A stretch of 64,000 nucleotides of DNA from assembly GCA_944321645.1 (NCBI GenBank), contig CALUMB010000005.1, positions 1 through 64,000 on the forward strand. The letters are read 5' to 3'. The position numbers were made by a program, and so were the translations under genes. The notes under the pieces were generated by a model. It had not been told where the DNA came from, did no database searches, and saw nothing but the letters and a program-made list of their open reading frames with translations. Positions 1-7,819 of the stretch are shown here, piece by piece. Source of the DNA: an uncultured Prevotella sp. (GTDB lineage Bacteria > Bacteroidota > Bacteroidia > Bacteroidales > Bacteroidaceae). The stretch's first letter is position 1; each line of letters begins with the position of its first letter.

Positions 1-189
1 TAAGTTAATAAAAATCAGCAGTATGCGCAACTTTTTAAACATAATTCTCAGTTCAAATTAATTCCGCCAACGGGTATTCCTTGTTTCTCTTAAGTCTGCT
101 TTATGCCATAGGCGAAATGTTTTTATTAATTCAACTTTCAGCAAACGGGAACCCCAGAATGCAACTTTCCTTTATGTAACGAGGTTGCG

Positions 190-315
190 CAAGCGATGGC
201 AAAGGAGAGCTTGCTCTTAGTTTGCCGAGCGCAGCCTATCCTATGCAAGGATAGCACAAGCGAGGGCAAAGGAGAGCTTGCTCTTAGTTTGCCGAGCGCA
301 GCCTATCCTATGCAA
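190..315. repeat. 59-bp direct repeat, two copies, upstream of ftsY
   Basis: Copies at 190-248 and 257-315 differ at a single position and have a 67-bp period. Each copy contains an inverted repeat (GCAAA..AGAGC / GCTCT..TTTGC), and the junction holds a second small one (CTATCC / GGATAG). The rest of 1-394 shows no coding sequence. Confidence 0.9.
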
Positions 316-368
316 AGTTAACGAATATCGCGCAAACGGGCAAGGCAAAATGCAGAAAAATTGCTGAA

Positions 369-402
369 TTGGATAGATTCTCGTTTTTTTTGTGTAAGTT
401 TG
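369..402 (+). promoter_or_regulatory. Bacteroidetes-type promoter for ftsY
   Basis: The -7 box TAAGTTTG is at 395-402, with TTG at 369-371 as a possible -33 element. The ATG at 420 lies 17 nt downstream. This excludes the longer reading frame that opens at 369. Confidence 0.65.
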
Positions 403-419
403 CAGTAAAATATCGCGAT

Positions 420-1376
420 ATGGGAATTTTCGGTTTCTTTAATAAAAACAAAAAGGCTACGCTTGACAAGGGATTGGAGAAAACCAAGACAAGCGTATTC
501 GACAAACTAGCGCGTGCCGTGGCTGGCAAATCGAAAGTGGACGACGACGTGCTCGACAACCTTGAGGAAGTGCTGATTTCGAGCGACGTTGGCGTTGACA
601 CGACGCTTAAGATAATCAAGCGCATTGAAGAGCGCGTGGCACGCGACAAGTATGTGGGAACGTCGGAACTGAACGCCATATTGCGCGACGAAATAGCAGC
701 ACTGCTTTCCGAGAACAACTCCGAAGACAACGACAACTGGGATTTGCCCACAGACCACAAGCCATACGTAATACTTGTGGTGGGCGTGAACGGCGTGGGC
801 AAGACCACCACCATCGGCAAACTGGCCTACCAGTTTAAGAACGCGGGCAAGAAAGTGTTCCTCGGCGCTGCCGACACGTTCCGTGCAGCAGCTGTGGAGC
901 AGCTGTGCATCTGGGGCGAAAGGGTGGGGGTGACCGTCGTCAAGCAGCAGATGGGTAGCGACCCTGCGTCGGTGGCGTTCGACACGCTCAACAGCGCAAA
1001 GGCAAACAATGCCGACGTGGCGATAATAGACACGGCGGGGCGCTTGCACAACAAGATTGGCCTGATGAACGAGCTTAAAAAGATAAAGGACGTGATGAAG
1101 AAGGTGTTGCCACAGGCACCCGACGAAGTTCTGCTCGTGCTCGACGGCAGCACCGGCCAGAACGCTTTCGAGCAGGCAAAGCAATTCGCAGCCGTGACGC
1201 AGATAACTTCGCTGGCCATAACCAAGCTCGACGGCACGGCCAAGGGTGGGGTGGTGATAGGCATCAGCGACCAGCTGAAAGTTCCCGTGAAATACATCGG
1301 CCTTGGCGAGGGAATGGAAGACTTGCAATTGTTCAACAAACGCCAATTTGTGGATTCTCTGTTCAACAAAAACTAA
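420..1376 (+). CDS. ftsY: Signal recognition particle receptor FtsY
   Basis: SRP-family GTPase that receives ribosome-nascent chain-SRP complexes at the inner membrane and passes them to the translocon. The protein has 318 residues. Residues 1-12 form a short amphipathic basic start (MGIFGFFNKNKK), followed by a helical N domain and the G domain with P-loop GVNGVGKTTT (about 122-131), DTAGR and TKLDGTAKGG. The long acidic A domain of E. coli FtsY is absent, as is usual outside proteobacteria. The frame stays open back to 369, but ATG 420 fits the start of compact FtsY proteins and the promoter at 395-402. rimO starts 3 nt after the stop, so the two are probably co-transcribed. Confidence 0.95.
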   Translation: MGIFGFFNKNKKATLDKGLEKTKTSVFDKLARAVAGKSKVDDDVLDNLEEVLISSDVGVDTTLKIIKRIEERVARDKYVGTSELNAILRDEIAALLSENNSEDNDNWDLPTDHKPYVILVVGVNGVGKTTTIGKLAYQFKNAGKKVFLGAADTFRAAAVEQLCIWGERVGVTVVKQQMGSDPASVAFDTLNSAKANNADVAIIDTAGRLHNKIGLMNELKKIKDVMKKVLPQAPDEVLLVLDGSTGQNAFEQAKQFAAVTQITSLAITKLDGTAKGGVVIGISDQLKVPVKYIGLGEGMEDLQLFNKRQFVDSLFNKN

Positions 1377-1379
1377 AGC

Positions 1380-2681
1380 GTGAAAAAAAGGAAAATAGAT
1401 ATAGTGACCATGGGGTGTTCAAAAAACCTTGTGGACAGCGAAACGGTAATGGGGTTGCTCGAGAAAGCGGGGTATGACTGCTTTCACGAAAGCGACAGGC
1501 TGCATGGCGACATCGTGGTGGTGAACACTTGCGGCTTTATTGAAGACGCCAAGCAGGAAAGCATAGACGCGATATTGGAACTGGCGCAGGCCAAGGACGA
1601 AGGACGCATAAGGTGCTTATACGTGATGGGATGCCTGTCGCAGCGATACAAGAAAGAACTTGCGGAGGAAATACCCCAAGTGGACAAATACTACGGGAAA
1701 TTCGACTATAAGCAATTAGTGGCTGACCTCGGCAATTTTGACATTGCGGAAAATGCCGTTGCCCGCCACATCACCACGCCGAGGCATTACGCTTACCTGA
1801 AAATAAGCGAAGGCTGCAACCGCCATTGTGCCTATTGCGCCATACCCATCATGACTGGGAAGCACGTGAGCCGCACCATCGACGACATTCTCAACGAGGT
1901 GAAGATGCTTGTTGCCAACGGCGCGAAAGAGTTTCAGGTGATAGCCCAGGAGTTGACATACTATGGCATGGACATTTATGGCAAACAGTGCATCGCCGAG
2001 CTTGTCAGCCGCATGGCCGACATTCCCGGCGTGGAATGGATAAGGCTGCACTATGCTTATCCCGCCGACTTCCCATACGAGCTGCTGGAGGTTATGAGGG
2101 AAAAGCCAAACGTGTGCAAGTATCTTGACCTTGCCTTCCAGCACATTTCCGACAATATGCTAAAGCGTATGCGCCGCCACATCACCAAGGAGGAGACTTA
2201 CGAACTGATAAGGCGCATCCGCAGCGAGGTGCCGGGCATACATATTCGCACGACGCTCATGGTTGGCTTTCCCGGAGAAACCGCAGAGGACTTTGAGGAA
2301 CTAATGGAGTTTACGCGCAAGGTGAGGTTTGAACGCATGGGGGCATTTGCCTATTCGGCTGAAGAAGGCACATATTCGGCTGAGAATTATGCCGACGACG
2401 TGCCTGAAGACATAAAAATGCAACGCCTCGACAGGCTGATGGCCCTCCAGCAAGACATTAGCGCAGAAATAGAAGAAGCAAAAGTCGGTAGCACAATGAA
2501 AGTGATTATCGACAGGCAGGAAGGCGACTATTTCATCGGCCGCACAGAGTTTTGCTCTCCAGAGGTTGATCCGGAAGTGTTGATACCGGCCACAGAAAAG
2601 TGCTTGCAGATAGGGCATTTTTATAATGCCAAAATTATTGGGGCAGAAGAGTTCGACCTTTATGGTACCATCGTTGAATGA
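1380..2681 (+). CDS. rimO: Ribosomal protein S12 methylthiotransferase RimO
   Basis: Radical SAM methylthiotransferase that adds a methylthio group to the conserved aspartate of ribosomal protein S12. The 433 residues show the UPF0004 N-terminal domain (TMGCSKNLVDSE, conserved Cys), the radical SAM cluster C146-x3-C150-x2-C153 (EGCNRHCAYCAIP) and a C-terminal TRAM-like region. It starts with GTG at 1380, 3 nt after the ftsY stop; an in-frame ATG further in would remove the first conserved cysteine region. RimO is distinguished from MiaB by the GCSKNLVDSE motif. Co-directional with ftsY and the following HU genes. Confidence 0.95.
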   Translation: MKKRKIDIVTMGCSKNLVDSETVMGLLEKAGYDCFHESDRLHGDIVVVNTCGFIEDAKQESIDAILELAQAKDEGRIRCLYVMGCLSQRYKKELAEEIPQVDKYYGKFDYKQLVADLGNFDIAENAVARHITTPRHYAYLKISEGCNRHCAYCAIPIMTGKHVSRTIDDILNEVKMLVANGAKEFQVIAQELTYYGMDIYGKQCIAELVSRMADIPGVEWIRLHYAYPADFPYELLEVMREKPNVCKYLDLAFQHISDNMLKRMRRHITKEETYELIRRIRSEVPGIHIRTTLMVGFPGETAEDFEELMEFTRKVRFERMGAFAYSAEEGTYSAENYADDVPEDIKMQRLDRLMALQQDISAEIEEAKVGSTMKVIIDRQEGDYFIGRTEFCSPEVDPEVLIPATEKCLQIGHFYNAKIIGAEEFDLYGTIVE

Positions 2682-2693
2682 TAGCATTTGCTT

Positions 2694-2981
2694 ATGAATA
2701 ACAAGGAGTTTATAAACGAGCTGTCGGGTCGTACTGGCTATACAGCATCTTCGACGCAAAAGATGGTGAACACCATCATAGACGCATTGGGGGATGCTTT
2801 CCAAGAAGGCAAACCCGTCTCTATTGAGAATTTCGGGAACTTTGAGGTGCGGAAAAAGATGGAACGCATTATGGTTAACCCGACTACGCAGCAAAGAATG
2901 CTCGTGCCGCCAAAACTGGTTTTATCGTTCAAGCCGGACGAAGAATGGAAGAGCAAAATCAAAAACCAAAAGCAGGGCTAA
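2694..2981 (+). CDS. HU-family DNA-binding protein
   Basis: Small nucleoid-associated protein of 95 residues with the HU/IHF fold: an N-terminal helical part (MNNKEFINELSGRTGY) and the beta-arm region (FGNFEVRKKM..VNPTTQQRM..PPKLVLSFKP). The Asn-Pro pair of the DNA-intercalating arm tip is present. ATG 2694 is preferred over TTG 2688. It lies 12 nt after rimO and 3 nt before the larger HU-LysM gene, so all four genes from ftsY may form one transcript. Expected role is architectural DNA binding; the specific partner cannot be told from sequence. Confidence 0.9.
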   Translation: MNNKEFINELSGRTGYTASSTQKMVNTIIDALGDAFQEGKPVSIENFGNFEVRKKMERIMVNPTTQQRMLVPPKLVLSFKPDEEWKSKIKNQKQG

Positions 2982-2984
2982 GCC

Positions 2985-4367
2985 ATGGACATGATGACGA
3001 TAGAAGATTTAGCGAACGCCTTAGCCAACAAGATGAAGCTCGAACCCAACGTGGCCAAGCTTTTCGTCACAAATTTGTTTGATGTTGTAAGGCAAGCGGT
3101 TGAGACAGAGCGCATTGTTAAGGTTAAAGGGCTTGGCACGTTCAAGCTTATTGAGGTAAGTGCGCGTGAAAGCGTGAATGTTAACAATGGCGAACGTGTG
3201 ATAATCGGTAGCCATGGCAAAATCTCTTTCACGCCAGACCCAATCATGAAGGAACTTGTAAACAAACCCTTCTCACAGTTTGAGACGGTTGTACTTAACG
3301 ATGGCGTAGATTTTGATGATGATGCCGACACAAATGCAGAAACACAGCCAGAAGCAGACGAACCGCAAAATGAAGAAATGTCCATCGAAAATGAAGAAGA
3401 TGTTCCGCAACAGGCAGATGTTCCGCAACAGGCAACAGACGAAAATCCTGAAGATGTAATGCCGCTGCATACTGACAATGAAGAAGTTGCTGAAATTCAA
3501 GATAACGCTGACAAAAACGACATTGTGACTGATGCTTTGCAGTCTACAGGCGATGCCCAGTCGCAATCAACTGACACAACTGATGTAGAAAGCCAAGTAG
3601 AAGACGGATTGGTTGTAAATGATGGGCCTGCCAATAATGTTTCTTCCGTAGAAATAGCGCCCGAAAACGAACAACGTGTAAGTGAAGAAGACGAAAAAGT
3701 AATAAACTTAACCAACGTAAATGACGCAAGCCAAAACCTTGATAATGGCAAACAAGCGGGCAGTATTGCCAAATTTGCAAAAATGCTTATACTCTGTGTC
3801 ACTGTTGTCGGCCTAATGGCAATTTCTGCTTATATCGGCTTTTTATATGGTGGATTACAAGCAAACACTGGCCAAATTGACGAATCGACGCACAAAGAAA
3901 ACACAAATAACGCATCCCCAAAATATGAAATCATCGCCAAGTCCACGACAGTGGATTCAATCAAAGCCGCAGACTCATTGCAGGCAAATGTAGCAAACGC
4001 CAAGCAAGACACCATAGACAAAGCGCCTCAGGCTGTTCCTGAAGTCAAGCACAAAGGCAGCACCATGGCATCTTCATCTGATATTTCATCTTCAACTATC
4101 AGTAAAAGCGAAGAATCCTTGGCTTTTGATTCTGAAAAATACAACAAAATGGACATTCGCATACGCACTGGTGCATACGACATAGTGGGTACGGCTGAGA
4201 TCATAACAGTGAAATCCGGCCAAAGCCTAAGTGATATAAGCAACCGTTATCTTGGCCCCGGAATGGAATGTTACATTGAAACGTACAACAATTTGAATGG
4301 TGATTCACACTTAATTGCAGGCCAAAAGCTCAAAATTCCAAAGTTAAAATTAAAGCGTAAAAAATAA
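2985..4367 (+). CDS. HU-like domain / acidic linker / transmembrane / LysM protein
   Basis: Protein of 460 residues with unusual architecture. Residues 1-100 resemble an HU/IHF domain (IEDLANALANKM, VKGLGTFKL, SHGKISFTPDP), but the intercalating Asn-Pro is replaced by Asn-Val (VNVNNGE). Residues 105-255 are a very acidic, Gln/Asp/Glu-rich low-complexity linker. One membrane segment lies at about 264-288 (MLILCVTVVGLMAISAYIGF). The C-terminus (about 405-453) is a LysM peptidoglycan-binding module (ITVKSGQSLSDISNRYLG..IAGQKLKIP). No N-terminal signal peptide precedes the HU part. I infer that the HU domain is cytoplasmic and LysM periplasmic. Start could also be ATG 2991 or 2994. It follows the small HU gene by 3 nt. 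Confidence 0.85.
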   Translation: MDMMTIEDLANALANKMKLEPNVAKLFVTNLFDVVRQAVETERIVKVKGLGTFKLIEVSARESVNVNNGERVIIGSHGKISFTPDPIMKELVNKPFSQFETVVLNDGVDFDDDADTNAETQPEADEPQNEEMSIENEEDVPQQADVPQQATDENPEDVMPLHTDNEEVAEIQDNADKNDIVTDALQSTGDAQSQSTDTTDVESQVEDGLVVNDGPANNVSSVEIAPENEQRVSEEDEKVINLTNVNDASQNLDNGKQAGSIAKFAKMLILCVTVVGLMAISAYIGFLYGGLQANTGQIDESTHKENTNNASPKYEIIAKSTTVDSIKAADSLQANVANAKQDTIDKAPQAVPEVKHKGSTMASSSDISSSTISKSEESLAFDSEKYNKMDIRIRTGAYDIVGTAEIITVKSGQSLSDISNRYLGPGMECYIETYNNLNGDSHLIAGQKLKIPKLKLKRKK

Positions 4368-4583
4368 TTTCGCGCTTTAAAGCCAATTGCTTGCTGCGTA
4401 AATTTGTCTGTGGCACAAACATTATCCCCAAAATTCCCAATGTAGTGCCGCAATTGAAAGATATAAACATCGTATTTATCATAATGCGCGTTATCTGGAA
4501 TTTTACCTGATTTTGCTATATAAATAATGGATATCCGCAAACACCCCATACGCCTAGCGGCTGTCGGCAGATGTCTGTTGCTG

Positions 4584-4804
4584 TTAACATTTTTATGTTA
4601 ACCGTGGTGGCGATTGCTGCTTTGGCCAACCGCCTGATTTCCTGCGCGTTGCAAAACGTGCCATTTTGACGCTCAAAACAGGCCGTTTTAGCTTCTAAAA
4701 CAGGCCGTTTCGCAGCTCAAAACAGGCCATTTTAAGTCACAGCATGGTGCATACAGAGAAACAGATGCCGGAGAACATCTTTTTAATTGCATATTTGCAA
4801 GTAT
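4584..4804 (+). repeat. 221-nt composite intergenic element, copy A
   Basis: Three parts can be seen. First an 18-nt dyad, TTAACATTTTTATGTTAA, at 4584-4601. Then a 51-nt linker and four consecutive 22-nt units at 4653, 4675, 4697 and 4719 (ending 4740), each starting with an AAAAC-n5-RTTTY core. After a further 40 nt comes a 24-nt tail at 4781-4804 containing TTGCATATTTGCAAGTAT. It lies between the convergent ends of the HU-LysM gene and the nucleoside phosphorylase gene. The remainder of 4368-4919 holds no gene I can support. Confidence 0.9.
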
Positions 4805-4919
4805 GGCCAGAATGCGGATATTCACATATAAAACAATGCGGAATGCCTAATACTTCATTCCGCATTGCCAATGTTTTGAGCCTGCTTAATTCTAAGAATA
4901 AAATATATGATTACTCCGT

Positions 4920-5798
4920 TCAGATGCGATTAAGCACACAATTCACCAAGTCGTCGATATGATTTTTATAGCCTGTGTCTGCTTTGCCGGCACGCCGGTT
5001 GGCAATTACCATACATACTGTGGTCGCTTTGTGTCCCATGAGACGGGCAAGTCCGGCTAAAGCGGAGCTTTCCATCTCAAAATTGGTAATGCGTCGCCCT
5101 TGATACTCAAAAGATTCAATCTTCTCGTTTTGGTGTGGGTCGGCAAGTGGCACACGGAGCTGACGCCCCTGTGGACCAAAGAAACCGCCGCAGGCAATCG
5201 TTATTCCCCTCACCATATCATTGCCGGCTATTTTATTTGTCAACTCTTTGTCTGCATCCACAGCGTATGGATAAGGTATACACTGGTTTCCTGTCCACCC
5301 GAGATGGTTGATTAGTGCGCGCTCCAGCGGAAGGTCGCACACAGCATTTCTACCTTCGTAGAAATTAAGCAAACCATCGAAACCTATAGAAGTTTCTGAA
5401 CAGATGAACGTGCCTTCTGGTGTGTCTGGCTGCAGTCCGCCACAAGTGCCAATTCTCACGATTTCCAATTGGCGTGTGGCAGGTTTCTGACGCCGTGACT
5501 CAAAGTCTATGTTTGCCAAGGCATCTATCTCATTCATCACGATATCGATGTTGTCGCAGCCTATGCCGGTAGAAGTTACCATTATGCGTTTGCCTTTGTA
5601 GCAACCAACGATGGTGTGAAACTCTCGGCTTTCTACTTCGGCCTCCTTGCTGTCGAAATGCGACGCGACAAGGGATACACGCCCCGGATCGCCAACCAAT
5701 ATGATTTTGTCCGCAAGCTGATTGGGCTTTACATGAAGGTGGAACACACTCCCATCTTCGTTTATGATCAATTCCGATTCTGCAAAATATCTTTCCAT
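4920..5798 (-). CDS. Nucleoside phosphorylase (uridine phosphorylase-like)
   Basis: PNP/UDP-family phosphorylase of 292 residues that should cleave a nucleoside with phosphate to free base and ribose-1-phosphate (salvage). The glycine-rich phosphate-binding start (ILVGDPGRV), VTSTGIG, the RIGTCGGLQ segment and the late FEMESSALAGLARLMGH motif fit the family; FEMES supplies the ribose-binding Glu. The protein is longer than E. coli Udp (253) through an N-terminal extension, as in other Bacteroidales members. Substrate (uridine or purine) cannot be fixed by eye. It begins 9 nt after the propeller gene, so the two are probably co-transcribed. Confidence 0.85.
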   Translation of the reverse strand: MERYFAESELIINEDGSVFHLHVKPNQLADKIILVGDPGRVSLVASHFDSKEAEVESREFHTIVGCYKGKRIMVTSTGIGCDNIDIVMNEIDALANIDFESRRQKPATRQLEIVRIGTCGGLQPDTPEGTFICSETSIGFDGLLNFYEGRNAVCDLPLERALINHLGWTGNQCIPYPYAVDADKELTNKIAGNDMVRGITIACGGFFGPQGRQLRVPLADPHQNEKIESFEYQGRRITNFEMESSALAGLARLMGHKATTVCMVIANRRAGKADTGYKNHIDDLVNCVLNRI

Positions 5799-5807
5799 AG
5801 GCTATTG

Positions 5808-6974
5808 CTAAAAGTTGTTTTCGCTATTCCTTATTTCCTTTTCGAGCTGCTTAATTTGCGTAGATAGAGATTCTAGTTGCTGTTCGCTTTGCAGTATTTC
5901 TTTTTTCAAGAAGTTTCGGTCGTTATTGTTTGCCGTTGCGTAGTAGCTGCGGGCTTTATCCAACGACTTGCGCAACGTGATTTCGTTGTCGCGCAGTGTT
6001 TGTAATTGCTTGAACTTTCCCAAACTCACAGGCGAGCGGAAGTCTGAATATTTTGTGTACGTCACCTTATCGTTGACAACAAACTCAAATAGCCGCGAGC
6101 CTTTTTCAATCTCTATGCCAGTCTTCAGATTTCGTAGCCTTTCAATAGCCGCAGCCCTTTCTTTCCCATCTCCCCACGTGTCTGCAATGCGGTTGAGCTT
6201 GGCAAAATTCTCTATTTGGCTTTTGGAATACTCATCTGGCGAATAAAGCTGCCGCGAATCTGATGGTATGAACACATAAACGCACACTTTGCCTTCCGCT
6301 TGGTTACGATCCGTGGCAAACCACCCCAAATTGTTAAATTCGTCTATGGCATACATATAATCGTTAGCAGTGGAATTGAACGGCATGCCGATGTTTTCTG
6401 CTTTTAGGAAAGAGCCGCTTTCTGTGTCATAACGAGTCACGAAAATATCGTAGCCGCCGATGCTTTCGTCGCCAGTAGCAGCAAAATAGAATGTCATACC
6501 GTCAGCCATCATAAACGGGAAATTGAGCGATTTATATGTGCTGTCGTTGCCTAAGCCATCAAGACCAACTGGCACAGACCATTTTCCGTCAAAGTTGTCG
6601 CAAGTAAAAAGTGAGGCGTTTCCCGTGGTGTCCTGCAAAGAAAAATAGCATTTGTCGCTAAGCTCGTTGATGTAAACGTAGGAGTCCGGGTGGCCATTAG
6701 TTCCGAAAAAATCGTCGTATTTACTCACCGTGCCAGCATCCACGCTCATTGTGTACGTGGAAAGGAAATCGGCCTTATCCACCACGATACTGTCTATGAA
6801 AACAATTTTCTGTGTGGCAGCCATCATTTGGCTCAATTTTTCTTCTTTTGCCTTGGCTGCTTTTTGAGCCGCAGCCTTCGCCTTGGCCGCAGATAGCCTT
6901 CTCGACTGTGCCGAAACCGTCAATGTTGACGACAACAGCAACATTGCTATTGCAATTAATGTCCGCTTAGTCAT
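5808..6974 (-). CDS. Secreted PD40/WD40-like beta-propeller protein with C-terminal coiled coil
   Basis: Exported protein of 388 residues. Residues 1-22 form a signal peptide (TLIAIAMLLLSSTLTVSAQ), followed by an Ala/Lys-rich helix (AAKAKAAAQKAAKAKEEK). The middle region has repeated PD40-like strands (FPFMMADGMTFYFAA, GYDIFVTRYD, NDYMYAIDEFNNLGWFATDR) as in TolB-type propellers. The last 70 residues are a predicted coiled coil (LEKEIRNSENNF end). There is no OmpA domain, so it is not a standard Pal/OmpA fusion. I do not know its function; a periplasmic or envelope location is inferred. A TAACTTTG promoter lies upstream at 7067-7074. Confidence 0.75.
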   Translation of the reverse strand: MTKRTLIAIAMLLLSSTLTVSAQSRRLSAAKAKAAAQKAAKAKEEKLSQMMAATQKIVFIDSIVVDKADFLSTYTMSVDAGTVSKYDDFFGTNGHPDSYVYINELSDKCYFSLQDTTGNASLFTCDNFDGKWSVPVGLDGLGNDSTYKSLNFPFMMADGMTFYFAATGDESIGGYDIFVTRYDTESGSFLKAENIGMPFNSTANDYMYAIDEFNNLGWFATDRNQAEGKVCVYVFIPSDSRQLYSPDEYSKSQIENFAKLNRIADTWGDGKERAAAIERLRNLKTGIEIEKGSRLFEFVVNDKVTYTKYSDFRSPVSLGKFKQLQTLRDNEITLRKSLDKARSYYATANNNDRNFLKKEILQSEQQLESLSTQIKQLEKEIRNSENNF

Positions 6975-7066
6975 TCTCGATTTTAATTAACGCTATGAGC
7001 CCAACAACATCGTCGCAGTAATCATTATGATGCCCTACCCGATTTGCATTAATGGCTTTATTTCCA

Positions 7067-7074
7067 CAAAGTTA
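7067..7074 (-). promoter_or_regulatory. Promoter -7 box for the propeller gene
   Basis: TAACTTTG read on the minus strand. It would give a 5' leader of about 85 nt before the start at 6974. Confidence 0.5.
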
Positions 7075-7129
7075 GGGAAAAAGTTTGGATTTAGCCTGCA
7101 ATTTAACAAACATTTGTACAGAGTCTGCC

Positions 7130-7318
7130 TTACTTTCCACCATAACAATCGTTGTCATTATGTTTGATTTTTCTTTGCCTGTTTGCTTTGATGTCCTTCA
7201 ATGCGCAGCCTGCACATCCATCACACGGGTTGTCTTGACCCATCATAGCAACATAGATGCGTCGGCCAATGTATGCCACGGCGCATACGACAACCGCGAA
7301 TACAATTAATGTTTGCAT
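7130..7318 (-). CDS. FeoB-associated Cys-rich membrane protein family peptide
   Basis: Peptide of 62 residues with one N-terminal membrane helix (LIVFAVVVCAVAYIG) followed by a cysteine cluster NPCDGCAGCALK and a basic tail ending DNDCYGGK. This matches the small FeoB-associated Cys-rich family (often fused to or beside FeoB). No feoB gene is in this window. Its start overlaps the end of the Nudix gene by 13 nt, which suggests translational coupling. The function of the family is unclear; metal binding by the Cys cluster is inferred. Confidence 0.75.
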   Translation of the reverse strand: MQTLIVFAVVVCAVAYIGRRIYVAMMGQDNPCDGCAGCALKDIKANRQRKIKHNDNDCYGGK

Positions 7319-7812
7319 AAGAAAAAACGCTGGAATTCAGACTCAAAGTTGGGGGTAAGCACACCTTTGCCTACAGCACCGACAATTTCCTCGACAGTCC
7401 AAAACCGCCCTCCGGCCAATTCTTCAGCACTTGGGGTGACGGTCCCGTTGTAAACAGTTTTGAAGGCATAAATAAACTCACGCTCAACTTTGCTTTCAAA
7501 AATATAGCTTCCCACAAAGTTCGGCTCAAAATTTGTGATTCCAAGCTCCTCGCTCACTTCGCGGAAAAGCGCGTCACGCATGTCCTCATTATAACTAATG
7601 TGCCCGCCGGTGGACGTATCCCATTTCCCCGGTTGAACGTCTTTCCATTCTGGCCGCTTTTGCAAAAATAGTTCGCCATTGCCATTAAACAAATGCAGAT
7701 GGACGACAGGATGGAGTTTGAACGAACCGCCGTGAGCCTCCCTGCGAGATATGCTTCCGATAGTCTCCCCTTTTTCGTTCACCCAAGGTAGCATTTCACA
7801 CATATTGTCCAT
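7306..7812 (-). CDS. Nudix hydrolase
   Basis: Protein of 168 residues with a complete Nudix box at about 70-92 (G-H-ISYN-E-DMRDALF-REVSEELGI), which supplies the Mg2+-binding glutamates. The order of elements (PWVNEKGETIG start, HPVVHLHLFN, LQKRP, GKWDTSTGGH) resembles the IDI-like/YfcD-type Nudix group. The substrate is therefore a nucleoside diphosphate derivative or isoprenoid diphosphate, which I cannot decide. It lies 7 nt after the lipid kinase stop and overlaps the Cys-rich peptide gene, so the three likely form one unit. Confidence 0.88.
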   Translation of the reverse strand: MDNMCEMLPWVNEKGETIGSISRREAHGGSFKLHPVVHLHLFNGNGELFLQKRPEWKDVQPGKWDTSTGGHISYNEDMRDALFREVSEELGITNFEPNFVGSYIFESKVEREFIYAFKTVYNGTVTPSAEELAGGRFWTVEEIVGAVGKGVLTPNFESEFQRFFLCKH

Positions 7813-7819
7813 AAAAGCG

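Noticed and set aside
507..1346. 279-codon open frame antisense to ftsY
   Set aside because: Codon-bias shadow of ftsY on the other strand; no family features.
4653..4740. 22-nt repeat arrays as a CRISPR
   Set aside because: Units are dyads with 7-nt linkers, with no unique spacers of 25-40 nt, and no cas genes are nearby.
4744..4962. 72-codon open frame (+) in the gap before the phosphorylase gene
   Set aside because: It overlaps the 221-nt element and runs into the 3' end of the phosphorylase gene. It has no promoter and no recognisable protein features.
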